Shown here: piece after piece, positions 45,698-54,892 of the stretch
How the letters are laid out: every line of letters starts with the position of its first letter
How positions within the stretch are numbered: the first letter of the stretch is position 1
Source: Actinoallomurus sp963799975
GTDB taxonomy: Bacteria; Actinomycetota; Actinomycetes; Streptosporangiales; Streptosporangiaceae
Direction: 5' to 3'
DNA: 64,000 bases
Assembly (NCBI GenBank): GCA_963799975.1
Contig: CAWCZF010000006.1
Location: 3,968,001-4,032,000 of the forward strand
Translations under genes and position numbers: made by a program
Notes under the pieces: model-generated
Databases searched by the model: none
Told to the model about the DNA's origin: nothing
The model's input: only the letters and a program-made list of their open reading frames with translations

Positions 45698-45991
45698 GTG
45701 CGATTGATATTGCCGGCCCTGCTGGCCAAGGAGTCCGCACACGGATACGAGCTCAAGCGGGTTCTTGAGCAGACGTTCGGCAGCGCCGGCCCCTCGCCGC
45801 GGGTCGCGCGGATCGACGTGACGCCGGGACGCCGGCGCCGCGTCGGCGTCGGCGTCACGCACGTACTGTCCGAACCCGGCCATGCCGGAGAGGGTGAGAA
45901 TCTCGTCGCCTCCCCGCTCGTCGAGGGCGCCCATCTGCACCTTCGGACCGACCTCGAATGGCCGGAACGCTGCCAGGAGGCTCTCACATGA
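45698..45991 (+). pseudogene. miniature PadR gene (internal deletion), upstream of the ABC exporter
   Basis: 97 residues instead of 168. The first 30 residues (LPALLAKESAHGYELKRVLE) and the last 25 (LVEGAHLHLRTDLEWPERCQ) align with the intact PadR at 39851, but the recognition helix is replaced by an arginine-rich stretch (DVTPGRRRRVGVGV) and about 70 residues are missing. DNA binding is probably lost. Its stop overlaps the ATPase start (ATGA), so translation of the exporter is still coupled to it. Confidence 0.7.
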
Positions 45992-46740
45992 GCCAGGCGG
46001 AGGACCCGCCCGCGGCGATGATCCGCACCAAGGACCTGGTGAAAGTGCACCACGCGGACGGCACCGACGTCCATGCCATCCGTGGCATCGACCTGGTCGT
46101 ACGGCCTGGTGAGTTCGTCGCGATCATGGGCCCGTCGGGGTCGGGGAAGTCGACCGTGCTGCACCTGCTGGCCGGCCTGGTGCCCGCGAGCAGCGGGGAG
46201 ATCTGGCTGCGCGGCAACCGACTGAGCGAGATGAACGAGGCCGGCCGTGCCGTACTCCGCCGCCGCCACGTCGGCGTGGTGTTCCAGTTCTTCAACCTGA
46301 TCTCGAACATGACCGTCGCGGACAACGTCGAGTTGCCCGCGCTCCTCGCCGGGGCCAGTCCCAAGGTGGCGCGCGAGAGACGGGAGGCTCTCCTGGAGGA
46401 GCTCGGGCTCACCGACCGCGCCGACACGTCGCCGGCCCGGCTGTCCGGCGGCCAGCAGCAACGCGTCGCCCTGGCGCGCGCGCTCGCCAACGAGCCCAGC
46501 CTGCTGCTCGCCGACGAGCCCACCGGAAACCTCGACAGCACCAACACGCGCGCCGTCGTACGCCTGCTGGAGCAGATACACGACCAGGGCCAGACGATCC
46601 TGCTCGTCACGCACGACGCGCGGGTGGCCAGCTCCGCCGACCGGGTGATCTCGCTGTTCGACGGCATGATCGTCGACGACGCCGACATCCGCCCGGCGTA
46701 CGGCGCACAGAACACCATCGGCTCCATCCTGGATCTTTAG
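45988..46740 (+). CDS. ABC transporter ATPase, LolD/MacB-like export type
   Basis: 250 residues. Walker A GPSGSGKST, the Q-loop VVFQFFNLISNMTV, signature RLSGGQQQRVALARAL, Walker B LLLADEPTGNLD and the switch HDARVASSADR are typical of the MacB/LolD group that work with FtsX-type permeases. The start overlaps the miniature padR stop; the permease gene begins 2 bases after its own stop. Confidence 0.93.
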   Translation: MSQAEDPPAAMIRTKDLVKVHHADGTDVHAIRGIDLVVRPGEFVAIMGPSGSGKSTVLHLLAGLVPASSGEIWLRGNRLSEMNEAGRAVLRRRHVGVVFQFFNLISNMTVADNVELPALLAGASPKVARERREALLEELGLTDRADTSPARLSGGQQQRVALARALANEPSLLLADEPTGNLDSTNTRAVVRLLEQIHDQGQTILLVTHDARVASSADRVISLFDGMIVDDADIRPAYGAQNTIGSILDL

Positions 46741-46742
46741 CC

Positions 46743-49044
46743 GTGCACGCCACCGTCCGCTGGATCCGCGCCGACCTGCGTACCCGCCCAGGTCAGGCCC
46801 TGCTGTCCGTGAGCGTCGTCGCGGGCGTGGTGACCGCGCTCATCCTGGCGATCACCATGCTGGCCGGCGCGATGGATCCGTGGAAGGGCCTGTTCGCCCG
46901 CTCCAACGGCGCCCACGTCTGGATCCACGCACGCGCGGGCACCGACCTCACGCCCCTGGCGAAGATGGACGGCGTCACCGGCGTCGCCGGACCGTACGAG
47001 ACCGCTGTCGCGACGGCGGTGCAGGAAGGGCAGCGCGCGCCGCTGGAACTGCGGGCGATGGGCAGCGAGATGCCCGGCGTCGGCCGTCCCGTACTCGCCA
47101 AGGGCCGCTGGCTCGACCCGTCGCGTCCCGACGCCGTGGTGCTCGAACGCACCCTCGCCCGTACCCTGCGCGTCGTCGTCGGCGACAAACTGAACATCCG
47201 CGGCCTGGACGGGAAGCGGCCACGCCCTCCCGGTGATCGGCATCGCCGACGACTCCGACCAGGGGCCCTATCCGGCCTGGACGCCGGGGCTCGCCTGGGC
47301 GCTGCCTGGCGCGGTGAGCTCGGTCGAGCCGCAGACCAGCCACACCGAGCTGCTGATCGGCCTGAAGCTGGCCGACCCGACCTCGAGCGACTTCTTCGTG
47401 CAGCACGCGGTGACGGTCCTCGGCGGCGACCACGTCGACCGGGTGTCGACCTGGCGGCAGGTGCGCGCCTCGATGGAGGTGGACAGCCGGCTGCTGGGCC
47501 TGCTGCTGGGGATGTTCGGCGTGGTCGCGCTGGTCGCGGCCGCTCTTGCCATCGGGAACGCGACCGGGGGCCGGATCCTGTCGCTGTTGCAGGACCTCGC
47601 CCTGCTGAAGGCGCTCGGGTTCACCCCCGCCCAGATCCGGCGGATGCTCCTGCTGGAACAGACCCTGCTCGGCGTCGCCGGCGTGCTCGTCGGCGCCCTC
47701 GCCGGCTCCGTGCTCACCGACTCTTCTCTGTCACAGCGGCTGTTCGGCTCGATCACCGGTACGGCCACGGCGCCGCTGTCGCTGAGCCGCCTCGCGCTGA
47801 TCGCGGTCGCCACCGTGCTGACCGTGGTGGTGGCGACGGTGCTGCCGGCGTGGCGGGGCAGCCGCGTGTCGCCGACCAGCACCGTCACCGCCGAGCCGCC
47901 GAGCGGCCGGCTGTCGCACTTCACCCGCGTGGCCCTGCTCGTACGGCTGCCGCCGGCGCTCGTCCTCGGCGCGCGCGACGCCTTCACCCGGCGCGGGCGC
48001 GCGGTCATGACGGTCGGCGGGCTGGCCATCCCGATGGTCATGGCCACGATCGCGCTCGGCTGCTGGTCGACCCTCGACAACTTCGAGAACCATCCCGAGC
48101 AGATCGGCCTGGCGGGCGCGTTGATCGCCCGGCCGGTCGGGCTGGCCGACTACCAGGCCAACGCCATCATCTCCGCCGACCAGGACGTGGCGGCGGTCTA
48201 CCCCGAGGCGCAGGTGGACGCGCTGCTCCCCGGACAGACCCGGACGATCCAGGCGAGGGCCCTCGGCACGTCCAAGCAGCCCTACCCGTTCCCCGTACGC
48301 GCGGGACGGATGTACGCGCGGCCGGGCGAGGCGGTGGCCGGCCAGGGCCTGCTCGACCTGCTGCACGTCCACGTCGGCGACCGCGTACGGCTGACGATCC
48401 GCGGCGTCCCGGTGATCGTGCACATCGTGGGGCGCACGATCGAGCCGTCGCTGAGCGGCGAGGTGCTGTCCTTCGGCATGGACACCCTCGCGCAGTCGCA
48501 GAACGACCCGACCCAGGCGTACCGGATCGCCCTGCGCCACGGCGCGCCGGTCGACACCGTACGTGCCCGGCTGCTGCGCGAGTCACAGGACCGGCTCGAC
48601 ATCCAGGTGGCGCAGAACCCGGCGCAGCGGCTCGTCATCATCCGCGTGGTGATCTTCGGCCTGCTCGTGGTGCTCGCGCTGATCGGCGCGGCGACGCTGC
48701 TGACCGCGGCGTCGGTCGGGCTGCGCGACCACCTGCGCGACATCGTCGTCCTGCGTGCCATGGGGCTGACCCCGCGCCAGGTGACCACGACCTTCGTCGC
48801 GGGCACGGGCGTGCTCGCGCTGATCGCGGTGATCGCCGGGATCGGCGGCGGCCTCGCCATCTCGACCCGGCTGATCGACCTCCAGGGCCGTACGAGCGGA
48901 ATCGGCGCCGGCATCGGACGGCCGCCGACCGCGTTCGAGCTGTCCATGGCCTCGATCGCCGCGCTGGCGCTCGCCGCCCTGATCGCGTTCGCGCTGGCAC
49001 GCAAGGCCGCGAGCATCGACGTACGCGAGGTGTCCCGATTCTGA
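46743..49044 (+). CDS. FtsX-type ABC transporter permease (one +1 frameshift)
   Basis: 766 residues after correction, GTG start. The layout is helix 1, MacB-like outer domain (about 45-240), three helices (LLLGMFGVVALVAAALAIGN and so on) with the FtsX loop LLQDLALLKALGFTPAQIRRMLLLEQ, a second outer domain, then three more helices with VVLRAMGLTPRQVTTTF. An extra C at 47217-47223 (CGGCCACG for CGGCACG) breaks the frame in the first outer domain. The two-repeat, long permease fits a lipoprotein or peptide exporter. Confidence 0.9.
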
Positions 49045-49050
49045 CCCGCG

Positions 49051-49072
49051 GTACTACTACGACGTGTAGTAC
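49051..49072 (+). promoter_or_regulatory. BlaI-type operator
   Basis: GTACTAC (49051-49057) and GTAGTAC (49066-49072) form a perfect 7-bp inverted repeat; an inner TACTAC/GTAGTA pair shares the right arm. It lies 22 bases before the blaI-like start codon. BlaI/MecI repressors bind TACTA-TAGTA dyads, so this is the operator through which the gene represses itself. Confidence 0.8.
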
Positions 49073-49093
49073 TACGGCGGATAGGATGAGCAC

Positions 49094-49453
49094 GTGAAGG
49101 GACTTGGGGAGCTTGAACGCACGGTCATGGAGGTCCTGTGGCACCGGGATCACGGTGCCACCGCTCGCGAGGTGGGCCGCGCGCTCGCCGACGAACGGGA
49201 CCTCGCCCACACCACGGTGATGACGGTGCTGGACCGGCTCGCCAAGAAAGGTTTCCTCGTCCGGGAGCGGGAGGGGCGCGCTTGGCGCTACCGTCCGATC
49301 GCGACCAAAGAGGCGTATGTGGCCGAACTCATGCTGGGCGCCCTCAGCATGACGGGCGACCGCGACGTCGCCCTGGCCCATTTCGCACGCGCGGTGTCCG
49401 GCGACGAGGCGGAGCTGCTTCGCCGCGTCCTTGACGAGGTCGAAGGGACATAA
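49094..49453 (+). CDS. blaI: BlaI/MecI/CopY-family repressor
   Basis: 119 residues. The winged helix is GELERTVMEVLWHRDHGATAREVGRALADER, HTTVMTVLDRLAKKGFLVREREG, then a helical dimerisation tail. In classic systems a membrane metalloprotease cleaves BlaI when beta-lactam is sensed; the M56 gene next to it fits that arrangement. No beta-lactamase gene is in the window, so the regulated target may be elsewhere, or be the exporter just upstream. Confidence 0.92.
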   Translation: MKGLGELERTVMEVLWHRDHGATAREVGRALADERDLAHTTVMTVLDRLAKKGFLVREREGRAWRYRPIATKEAYVAELMLGALSMTGDRDVALAHFARAVSGDEAELLRRVLDEVEGT

Positions 49454-49458
49454 CCGGC

Positions 49459-50364
49459 ATGACCGGCACGGCCCTGCTCGCCCTGATGGCGGCCGGCAGC
49501 GCACTCGGCGCGCACCTGCTGACCCGCGCCCGGTGGACCTGGCGCACGCCCCGCACCGCCATCGCGCTCTGGCAGGCGCTCGGCCTCGCCTGGGGACTCG
49601 CGTCGATCGGCACTCTGCTGGGCTTCGGCGTCGCACCGTACGGCCAGGGCGTTCTCGTCGGCGTGGCCCGCTCGTTCGAGGATCCGCACGCGCTGTCCCT
49701 GATCCAGCTGGCGGCCATCGCGGCCGGGCTGCTGCTCGCGTTCCTGCTCGTCGGCGTGCTGCTGCTCGCCATCGCCGGCGTCGTACGCGCGCGACGGCGT
49801 CACCGGGCACTGCTCGCGCTGGTCGCGCACGGCGACCCGGAGGTGCCCGGCACCCTCGTCGTCGACCACCCGGTCGCGGCCGCCTACTGCGTGCCCGGCG
49901 TACGCTCCCAGGTCGTGGTCAGCGCCGGCACGCTCGCACTGCTCGGCCCGTACGAGCTGGCCGCCGTGCTCGCACACGAGCGCGCCCACGCACGCGAGCG
50001 GCACGACCTGGTGCTGCTGCCCTTCACCTCGCTGCGCCGGATCTTCCCGCAGTCGAGCATCGTCGCCCGTACGCTGGGCGCGGTCGAACTCCTGATCGAG
50101 ATGGCGGCCGACGACCGCGCCCAGCGGCACCGCCCGGCCAAGGAACTCGCCACCGCACTGCTGCGCTTCGCCTCGGCCGGCTCCGCGCCGACACCGGCCG
50201 GCACCCTCGGCGTCATCGGCGCGGACGAGACCAACCCGGTCCTCGTACGCGTCCGGCGGCTCCTCGCCCCCGCGCCACTACCGCGCCCGATGCGCGGCGC
50301 GATGCTCGTCGGCGCGACCCTCGTCGCCACCCTCCCCCTGATCCTCTACGCCATCCCGGCCTGA
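49459..50364 (+). CDS. M56-family membrane metallopeptidase (BlaR1-like without sensor domain)
   Basis: 301 residues starting 6 bases after the blaI stop. Hydrophobic helices flank a cytoplasmic-side protease with the zinc motif H-E-R-A-H (VLAHERAHARERHD) and YCVPGVRSQVVVSAGTLALL before it. No penicillin-binding sensor domain follows, unlike BlaR1, so the activating signal is unknown. It probably inactivates the BlaI-type repressor encoded beside it. Confidence 0.9.
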   Translation: MTGTALLALMAAGSALGAHLLTRARWTWRTPRTAIALWQALGLAWGLASIGTLLGFGVAPYGQGVLVGVARSFEDPHALSLIQLAAIAAGLLLAFLLVGVLLLAIAGVVRARRRHRALLALVAHGDPEVPGTLVVDHPVAAAYCVPGVRSQVVVSAGTLALLGPYELAAVLAHERAHARERHDLVLLPFTSLRRIFPQSSIVARTLGAVELLIEMAADDRAQRHRPAKELATALLRFASAGSAPTPAGTLGVIGADETNPVLVRVRRLLAPAPLPRPMRGAMLVGATLVATLPLILYAIPA

Positions 50365-50374
50365 GCCCGGCCGG

Positions 50375-51307
50375 TCACAGCCTGGGGTCGGTGATGCCGC
50401 CGGGGCAGGCGAGGCCGATGACGTCCCAGCCCGCGCGGCGGGCGCCCGCTTGGTAGGCGCTCTCGTAGAAGGCCAGCATCGCCGCGATCGGGTCCGCCTC
50501 GGCGCGTGCGTCGTCGTAGCGCAGGATGGCGAGGTGGCTGCCGCGCTGGGTGATCCACTCCGCGGCCGGCGGCATCAGGGGCTCGGTCTCCAGGCCCTCG
50601 GGTTCGGGCGCGGTGTAGGAGTAGAGCGCCGGCTCGGGGAAGGCGTCGTCGCCGAACCAAAAGCCCGAGCTGACCACCTGGCGGGAGTACGCCTCCCGCG
50701 TGACCGGGTCGGTCTCGGCCGGCTGGTCGACCACCCGGTCCGAGAACCGCGTGCAGGCGAGGTCGAAGGTGTGCCAGAAGTGGTGCACCGGGCTGACCTT
50801 GCCCGAGAACCGGGCGGCGAACTCCTCCAGCACCAGGTTGATCTGGCTGAGCACCTGCCAGTAGCGGGTGACCATGAGCGCGTCGTAGCTCGCGTGCTCG
50901 GTGTCGTCGGCGAACGGCCGGTCGGCGTCGGGCAGGTCGAACGGCCGCGGGACGGCGATCTCGACGTGGACGCCCAGGCCCGCGAGCGCCTCCATGAGCG
51001 AGGCATGGAAGGACGCGACGGATCGGCCGGGAAGGGCGAACGACGCGGCGCGGCCATCGACCGTGGTCACGCGCAGCCGGTGGCCGACGAAGTCGAAGTC
51101 GATGGTGAAGATGCCGTCCGGGGGCCCCATCGGGCGGGTGGTCAGGCCCTGGCCGGTGAGGTGGAACGGCACTCCCCACCAGTGGTTGCGCCGGACACCC
51201 GCGGCAAGGCGGATCTTGCCGACGATCTGGGCGAACCGGTGCAGGGTCGCCTTGGTCGCGGACCAGTCGGCCAGCGGGATGGCGGGAAAGGGTTCCATGG
51301 GTGGCAT
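50375..51307 (-). CDS. DUF5996 family protein
   Basis: 310 residues from the ATG at 51307, directly after a GGAGGGGGAAG ribosome site (a second ATG lies three codons later). Segments seen are LADWSATKATLHRFAQIVGKIRL, NHWWGVPFHLTGQGLTT and FWHTFDLACTRFS, characteristic of the DUF5996 family, which has no known biochemical role. There is no signal peptide or membrane helix. It follows the MMPL gene on the same strand. Confidence 0.85.
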   Translation of the reverse strand: MPPMEPFPAIPLADWSATKATLHRFAQIVGKIRLAAGVRRNHWWGVPFHLTGQGLTTRPMGPPDGIFTIDFDFVGHRLRVTTVDGRAASFALPGRSVASFHASLMEALAGLGVHVEIAVPRPFDLPDADRPFADDTEHASYDALMVTRYWQVLSQINLVLEEFAARFSGKVSPVHHFWHTFDLACTRFSDRVVDQPAETDPVTREAYSRQVVSSGFWFGDDAFPEPALYSYTAPEPEGLETEPLMPPAAEWITQRGSHLAILRYDDARAEADPIAAMLAFYESAYQAGARRAGWDVIGLACPGGITDPRL

Positions 51308-51326
51308 CTTCCCCCTCCCCGGCGGA

Positions 51327-53585
51327 TCAGCCGACCGTTTCGAACTCGCGTGGTGCGGGCCGGTTCGGGGGCGCGGGGCGTCGCCGTCCGGGGAACCACC
51401 AGTTGGCGTGGCCGAGGAGGCTCATCAGCGCCGGTACGAGCACGAGGCGTACGACGGTCGCGTCCACGGCGACGGCCGAGGCCAGGCCGATGCCCATCAT
51501 CTTCACCATCGAGTCGGGCTGGCCGAGGAAGCTCAGGAAGACGCAGATCATGATGAGCGCGGCCGAGGTGATGAGCCGCGCCGTCGCGCCGATGCCCGTG
51601 ACGACGCTCTCGTGCGGGTCGCCGGTGCGCAGGTACTCCTCGCGGATGCGGGAGAGCAGGAACACCTCGTAATCCATCGACAGCCCGAAGACCAGCGCGA
51701 ACATGAACAGCGGGACGAACGACACGATCGGCATCGGCTGGTCCAGGCCCAGCAGGCGGATGCCCCAGCCCCACTGGAAGACCGCGGTGACCACGCCGTA
51801 CGAGGCGCCGATGGACAGCAGGTTCATCAGCGCTGCCTTGATCGGCACCAGCACCGAGCGGAACGCCACGACCAGCAGCACCAGCGCGACGCCGACCACC
51901 ACCGCGACGACGTACGGCATGCGCTGCTTGACGATCGCGGCCATGTCGATGATCGCGGGCGACTCCCCGCCCACGTACGCGCGCGAGCCCGGGTAGGCCG
52001 CGACGACCGGCGGGATCCAGCGTTCGCGCAGGTCGCGGACGAGGCGGGTGGTGGCCGCGGCCTGCGGGGCCGAGGCGGGCACGACGGTGACGATCACGCT
52101 GTCGCCGGCCACGACCGGCGGCTCCACGGCCGCGATGTCGCCCGCGCCACGGAGCCGCCGTCGCAGGTCCTCCCCGAGGCGTTTCGCCCGCGGGTTCGGC
52201 GCGGGCCGGTCGTCCGGGCTGACCGCCAGCCGTCCGCCCGGCTCGCGGCGCAGCTCCGTCCAGCCCTTCGCCGCCTTGACCGACTCGGCCGAGCGCGGCG
52301 GCGCGGCCGAGGGCGGCACGCTGGCCACGACCGCGAACGGGCTGTACCAGCCGGGCCCGAACTCCCTGGCCGTCACGTCGTACGCGCGGCGCGCGCTGTT
52401 GGAGTGCGGCAGCGTGCTGTCGGCCATGATGCCGAACCGCAGGCTGAGCACCGGCGTGGCGAGGAACAGCAGGAAGAGCGTTGCCGCGACCGCGTACGGC
52501 CAGGCGTGCCCGTCCACGTGCCGTCCCCAGCGCTCCCAGCGGTGGGTGGCCTGGTCGGGCCGTACGCGTGGCAGGCGGTAGCGGTCGATGTTCGTGCCGA
52601 GCGCGCCGAGCACGGCGGGCAGCAGGGTGAGGGCGCCCGCCACCATGAGGGCGACGGCGATGGCGCTGGCCAGCCCGATGACGCCGATGAAGGCGATGCC
52701 GGAGAACCACAGGCCGCAGATGGCGAACACGACCGTGCCGCCCGCGAACACCACCGCGTGCCCCGAGGTCGCCAGGGCACGCCCGATGGACGCCTCGCAT
52801 TCCATGCGGCCGGCGAGCTGCCGCCGATGCCGCGTGACGACGAACAGCGCGTAGTCGATGCCCGCGCCGAGGCCGAGCATGGCGGCCACCATCGGCGCGG
52901 TCGGATGGACCTGCACGAACGAGGCGCCGAAGTGGATCAGCGAGTACGCCACCGCCATCACGGCGAGGGAGATCACGATCGGCACCCCGGCCGCCAGGAA
53001 GGACCCGAAGGCCAGGAGCAGCACGCCGAGGGCGAGCACGATGCCGGCGCCCTCCTCCGGGCCGGCCTTCGGCTGGTTGAGGATCAGCGAGACGATCCCG
53101 CCGTAGTCGACGTCGACCCCGGCCAGTTCGGCGGGCTCGGTGGCCTCCTCCAGGGCGATCATGTCCTTGGGCTTGAGGTCGCGCACGGTGCCCTTGAGGT
53201 GCGCGACCGCGACGACGGCGTTCGGGCCCTTGGCGCCGCCGGTGCCGCCGTAGGGGTTCTCGACGGTGGCCACGCGCGGCAGCTCGCCGACCTGCTTGAT
53301 CGCCTGCCCGATCTGCACCGCGACACGCCAGTCGCTCAGCGAGACACCGGGCTGCGGGTGGAAGACGATGGTCGCGGTGGGGCCGGTGACCTCGGGGAAG
53401 TTCTGCCGGAGGAGGTCGATGGAGCGCTGGGTCTCGGTGCCGGGCAGCCGGTCCTGCTGGACGAAGGTCCCGCCGCCGGTCACCCCGAGCGCCACGGCGC
53501 CGACCGCGACGGCGGCCCACACCGCGAACACCCACCGGCGGTTCCGGGCACAGAACCGCCCCAAACGCTCCAGAATTCGCGCCAT
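51327..53585 (-). CDS. MMPL/RND-family membrane transporter
   Basis: 752 residues from the ATG at 53585. Two repeats each hold a large outer domain and a helix bundle. The conserved transmembrane acid/tyrosine pairs are seen in GLGAGIDYALFVVTRHR and GLSMDYEVFLLSRIREE. MMPL proteins export lipids or drugs in actinobacteria; the divergent TetR gene suggests inducible efflux. The DUF5996 gene lies 20 bases downstream on the same strand. Confidence 0.93.
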   Translation of the reverse strand: MARILERLGRFCARNRRWVFAVWAAVAVGAVALGVTGGGTFVQQDRLPGTETQRSIDLLRQNFPEVTGPTATIVFHPQPGVSLSDWRVAVQIGQAIKQVGELPRVATVENPYGGTGGAKGPNAVVAVAHLKGTVRDLKPKDMIALEEATEPAELAGVDVDYGGIVSLILNQPKAGPEEGAGIVLALGVLLLAFGSFLAAGVPIVISLAVMAVAYSLIHFGASFVQVHPTAPMVAAMLGLGAGIDYALFVVTRHRRQLAGRMECEASIGRALATSGHAVVFAGGTVVFAICGLWFSGIAFIGVIGLASAIAVALMVAGALTLLPAVLGALGTNIDRYRLPRVRPDQATHRWERWGRHVDGHAWPYAVAATLFLLFLATPVLSLRFGIMADSTLPHSNSARRAYDVTAREFGPGWYSPFAVVASVPPSAAPPRSAESVKAAKGWTELRREPGGRLAVSPDDRPAPNPRAKRLGEDLRRRLRGAGDIAAVEPPVVAGDSVIVTVVPASAPQAAATTRLVRDLRERWIPPVVAAYPGSRAYVGGESPAIIDMAAIVKQRMPYVVAVVVGVALVLLVVAFRSVLVPIKAALMNLLSIGASYGVVTAVFQWGWGIRLLGLDQPMPIVSFVPLFMFALVFGLSMDYEVFLLSRIREEYLRTGDPHESVVTGIGATARLITSAALIMICVFLSFLGQPDSMVKMMGIGLASAVAVDATVVRLVLVPALMSLLGHANWWFPGRRRPAPPNRPAPREFETVG

Positions 53586-53659
53586 GCTGCCTAGGACAGC
53601 ATCCACCCGATGAAAAGTGCAACGCCTGCAAAGTCGCATCGAGTGTATATATTGGTGAA

Positions 53660-54271
53660 ATGGATCACATGGGGCTGAGGGAGCGGAAGAAGCTGCGCAC
53701 CCGCCGGGCCATCGCCGGGGCCGCCCTTCGCCTGTTCGACGAGCGGGGGTATGAGGAGACCACGATCGCCGACATCGCCGCCGCGGCCGAGGTGTCACCG
53801 CGCACGTTCTTCAGCTACTTCCCATCAAAGGACGACGTGGTGTTCGCCGAGATGGACGAGCGCCTCGCCGACGTACGCGCCGGGCTCGCCGAGAGGCCGC
53901 CCGGCGAGACGCCGCTGGCGACCTTCCGCCGCGTGGCCGAGGCGCTCCTGCGGGCCATCGCGGACGAGGACGGGGAGTACGGCGCGATTCAGGTCGCCCT
54001 GATACGCGACCGGCCGTCATTGCAGGCCCAGGCGCTGAAACGCCTGTCGGACGCCGAGGACGGCTTCGTGGCGGTGCTGCGCGAGATCGCCCCCGACCTC
54101 GACGACGTCACCGCGGTCACCGTCATCGGCGTGACCTTCGGCGGCCTGCGCGCCGCGATCACCTACTGCCGTACGCAGGGCTATGGCCCCGACCGTACGC
54201 GCGAGGCGGCCGAGCGCGCCCTCGCCATCGTGGCGCAGGCGCTGGAGTCGGTTCCCGGCGTGGCCCGCTGA
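53660..54271 (+). CDS. TetR-family regulator of the MMPL transporter
   Basis: 203 residues. The helix-turn-helix is RRAIAGAALRLFDERGYEETTIADIAAAAEVSPRTFFSYFPSKD, a strong match to TetR. The C-terminal domain is of the common helical ligand-binding type. It is divergent from the MMPL gene across a 74-base gap, the usual layout for a repressor of efflux. Confidence 0.92.
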   Translation: MDHMGLRERKKLRTRRAIAGAALRLFDERGYEETTIADIAAAAEVSPRTFFSYFPSKDDVVFAEMDERLADVRAGLAERPPGETPLATFRRVAEALLRAIADEDGEYGAIQVALIRDRPSLQAQALKRLSDAEDGFVAVLREIAPDLDDVTAVTVIGVTFGGLRAAITYCRTQGYGPDRTREAAERALAIVAQALESVPGVAR

Positions 54272-54365
54272 CCGGGCTCTCGCGGCATGTCCGGCTCGGC
54301 AGTCAGACCCTGTCCGCCATGAAGAGCGGGCAGGGCCGGACAATTGTCAGGGAAACACGCCGGGC

Positions 54366-54713
54366 TCAGTACCAGTAGCGGAAGTGCCGGTGGTGCCGGT
54401 AGTACCGGTGGTGCCTGAAGTGCCGGTAGTGCCGGTAGTGCCGGTAGTGCCGGTAGTGCCGGTAATGACGGTAGTGCCGGTGATGACGGCGGAAGTGCCG
54501 GCGATGGCGGTGCCGCCTCAGGGCGCTGGTGCTACCCGTGGGTGTGCGCTTCGACAGCGTCGCGTTCCCGGCGGTGGCCGGCGCGGTGGTCACGGCGGAC
54601 ACGCTGGTGGTCGGTGCGAGGTCGCTCTCGGCGAGGGCGGGTGTACTCGTGATCAAGGCGCTTGCCGCTGCCATGGTCACCAGGCCAGCGGCGGCGCTTA
54701 GCTTTTTTCGCAC
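54366..54713 (-). CDS. small secreted His/Tyr/Arg-repeat protein
   Basis: 115 residues from a GTG at 54713 with AAGGAG 6 bases upstream. A clean Sec signal peptide (RKKLSAAAGLVTMAAASALI, cleavage after TPALA) is followed by a Thr/Ala/Ser linker, and then by about 45 residues of R-H-x and H-Y-R triplets (HYRHYRHYRHYR and variants such as HFRHHRYY). The signal peptide and ribosome site show that this minus-strand frame is the real one; the opposite strand reads a VPVVPVV shadow. The repeat could bind metal ions, heme, nucleic acid or the acidic cell wall; this is not known. It appears to be monocistronic. Confidence 0.75.
   Translation of the reverse strand: MRKKLSAAAGLVTMAAASALITSTPALAESDLAPTTSVSAVTTAPATAGNATLSKRTPTGSTSALRRHRHRRHFRRHHRHYRHYRHYRHYRHYRHYRHFRHHRYYRHHRHFRYWY
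54421..54456 (+). repeat. 9-bp tandem repeat encoding the HYR units
   Basis: Four perfect copies of TGCCGGTAG (54421-54456), with degenerate copies on both sides between about 54390 and 54500. Each unit gives one H-Y-R triplet on the minus strand. Copy number is likely to vary between strains. Confidence 0.85.
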
Positions 54714-54892
54714 GTCGTCTCCTTGTTACCGGAAATTGGCACGAGACCCTTTCGTATCGGCGCTCTCGTGATTCTCTACAGTTTCCAGTATCCCGGCGCA
54801 CTGTCCTGGTGACTCAATGTGAAGGTAAGGTCATCACAAAACTGGACATTTCCGGTCTTTGGCCCAGTCAGGACGGGCGTCCTGCCGCCCGG

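Noticed and set aside
51142..53631. An 829-residue minus frame over the MMPL gene
   Set aside because: Low-complexity Arg/Gly/Ala shadow; the MMPL frame has all family motifs.
54390..54500. CRISPR array
   Set aside because: The 9-bp tandem repeats are in-frame codons of a secreted protein, without spacers; no cas genes are present.
54183..54701. Plus-strand frame with VPVVPVVPVV repeats
   Set aside because: It is the antisense of the HYR gene, which has a signal peptide and ribosome site.
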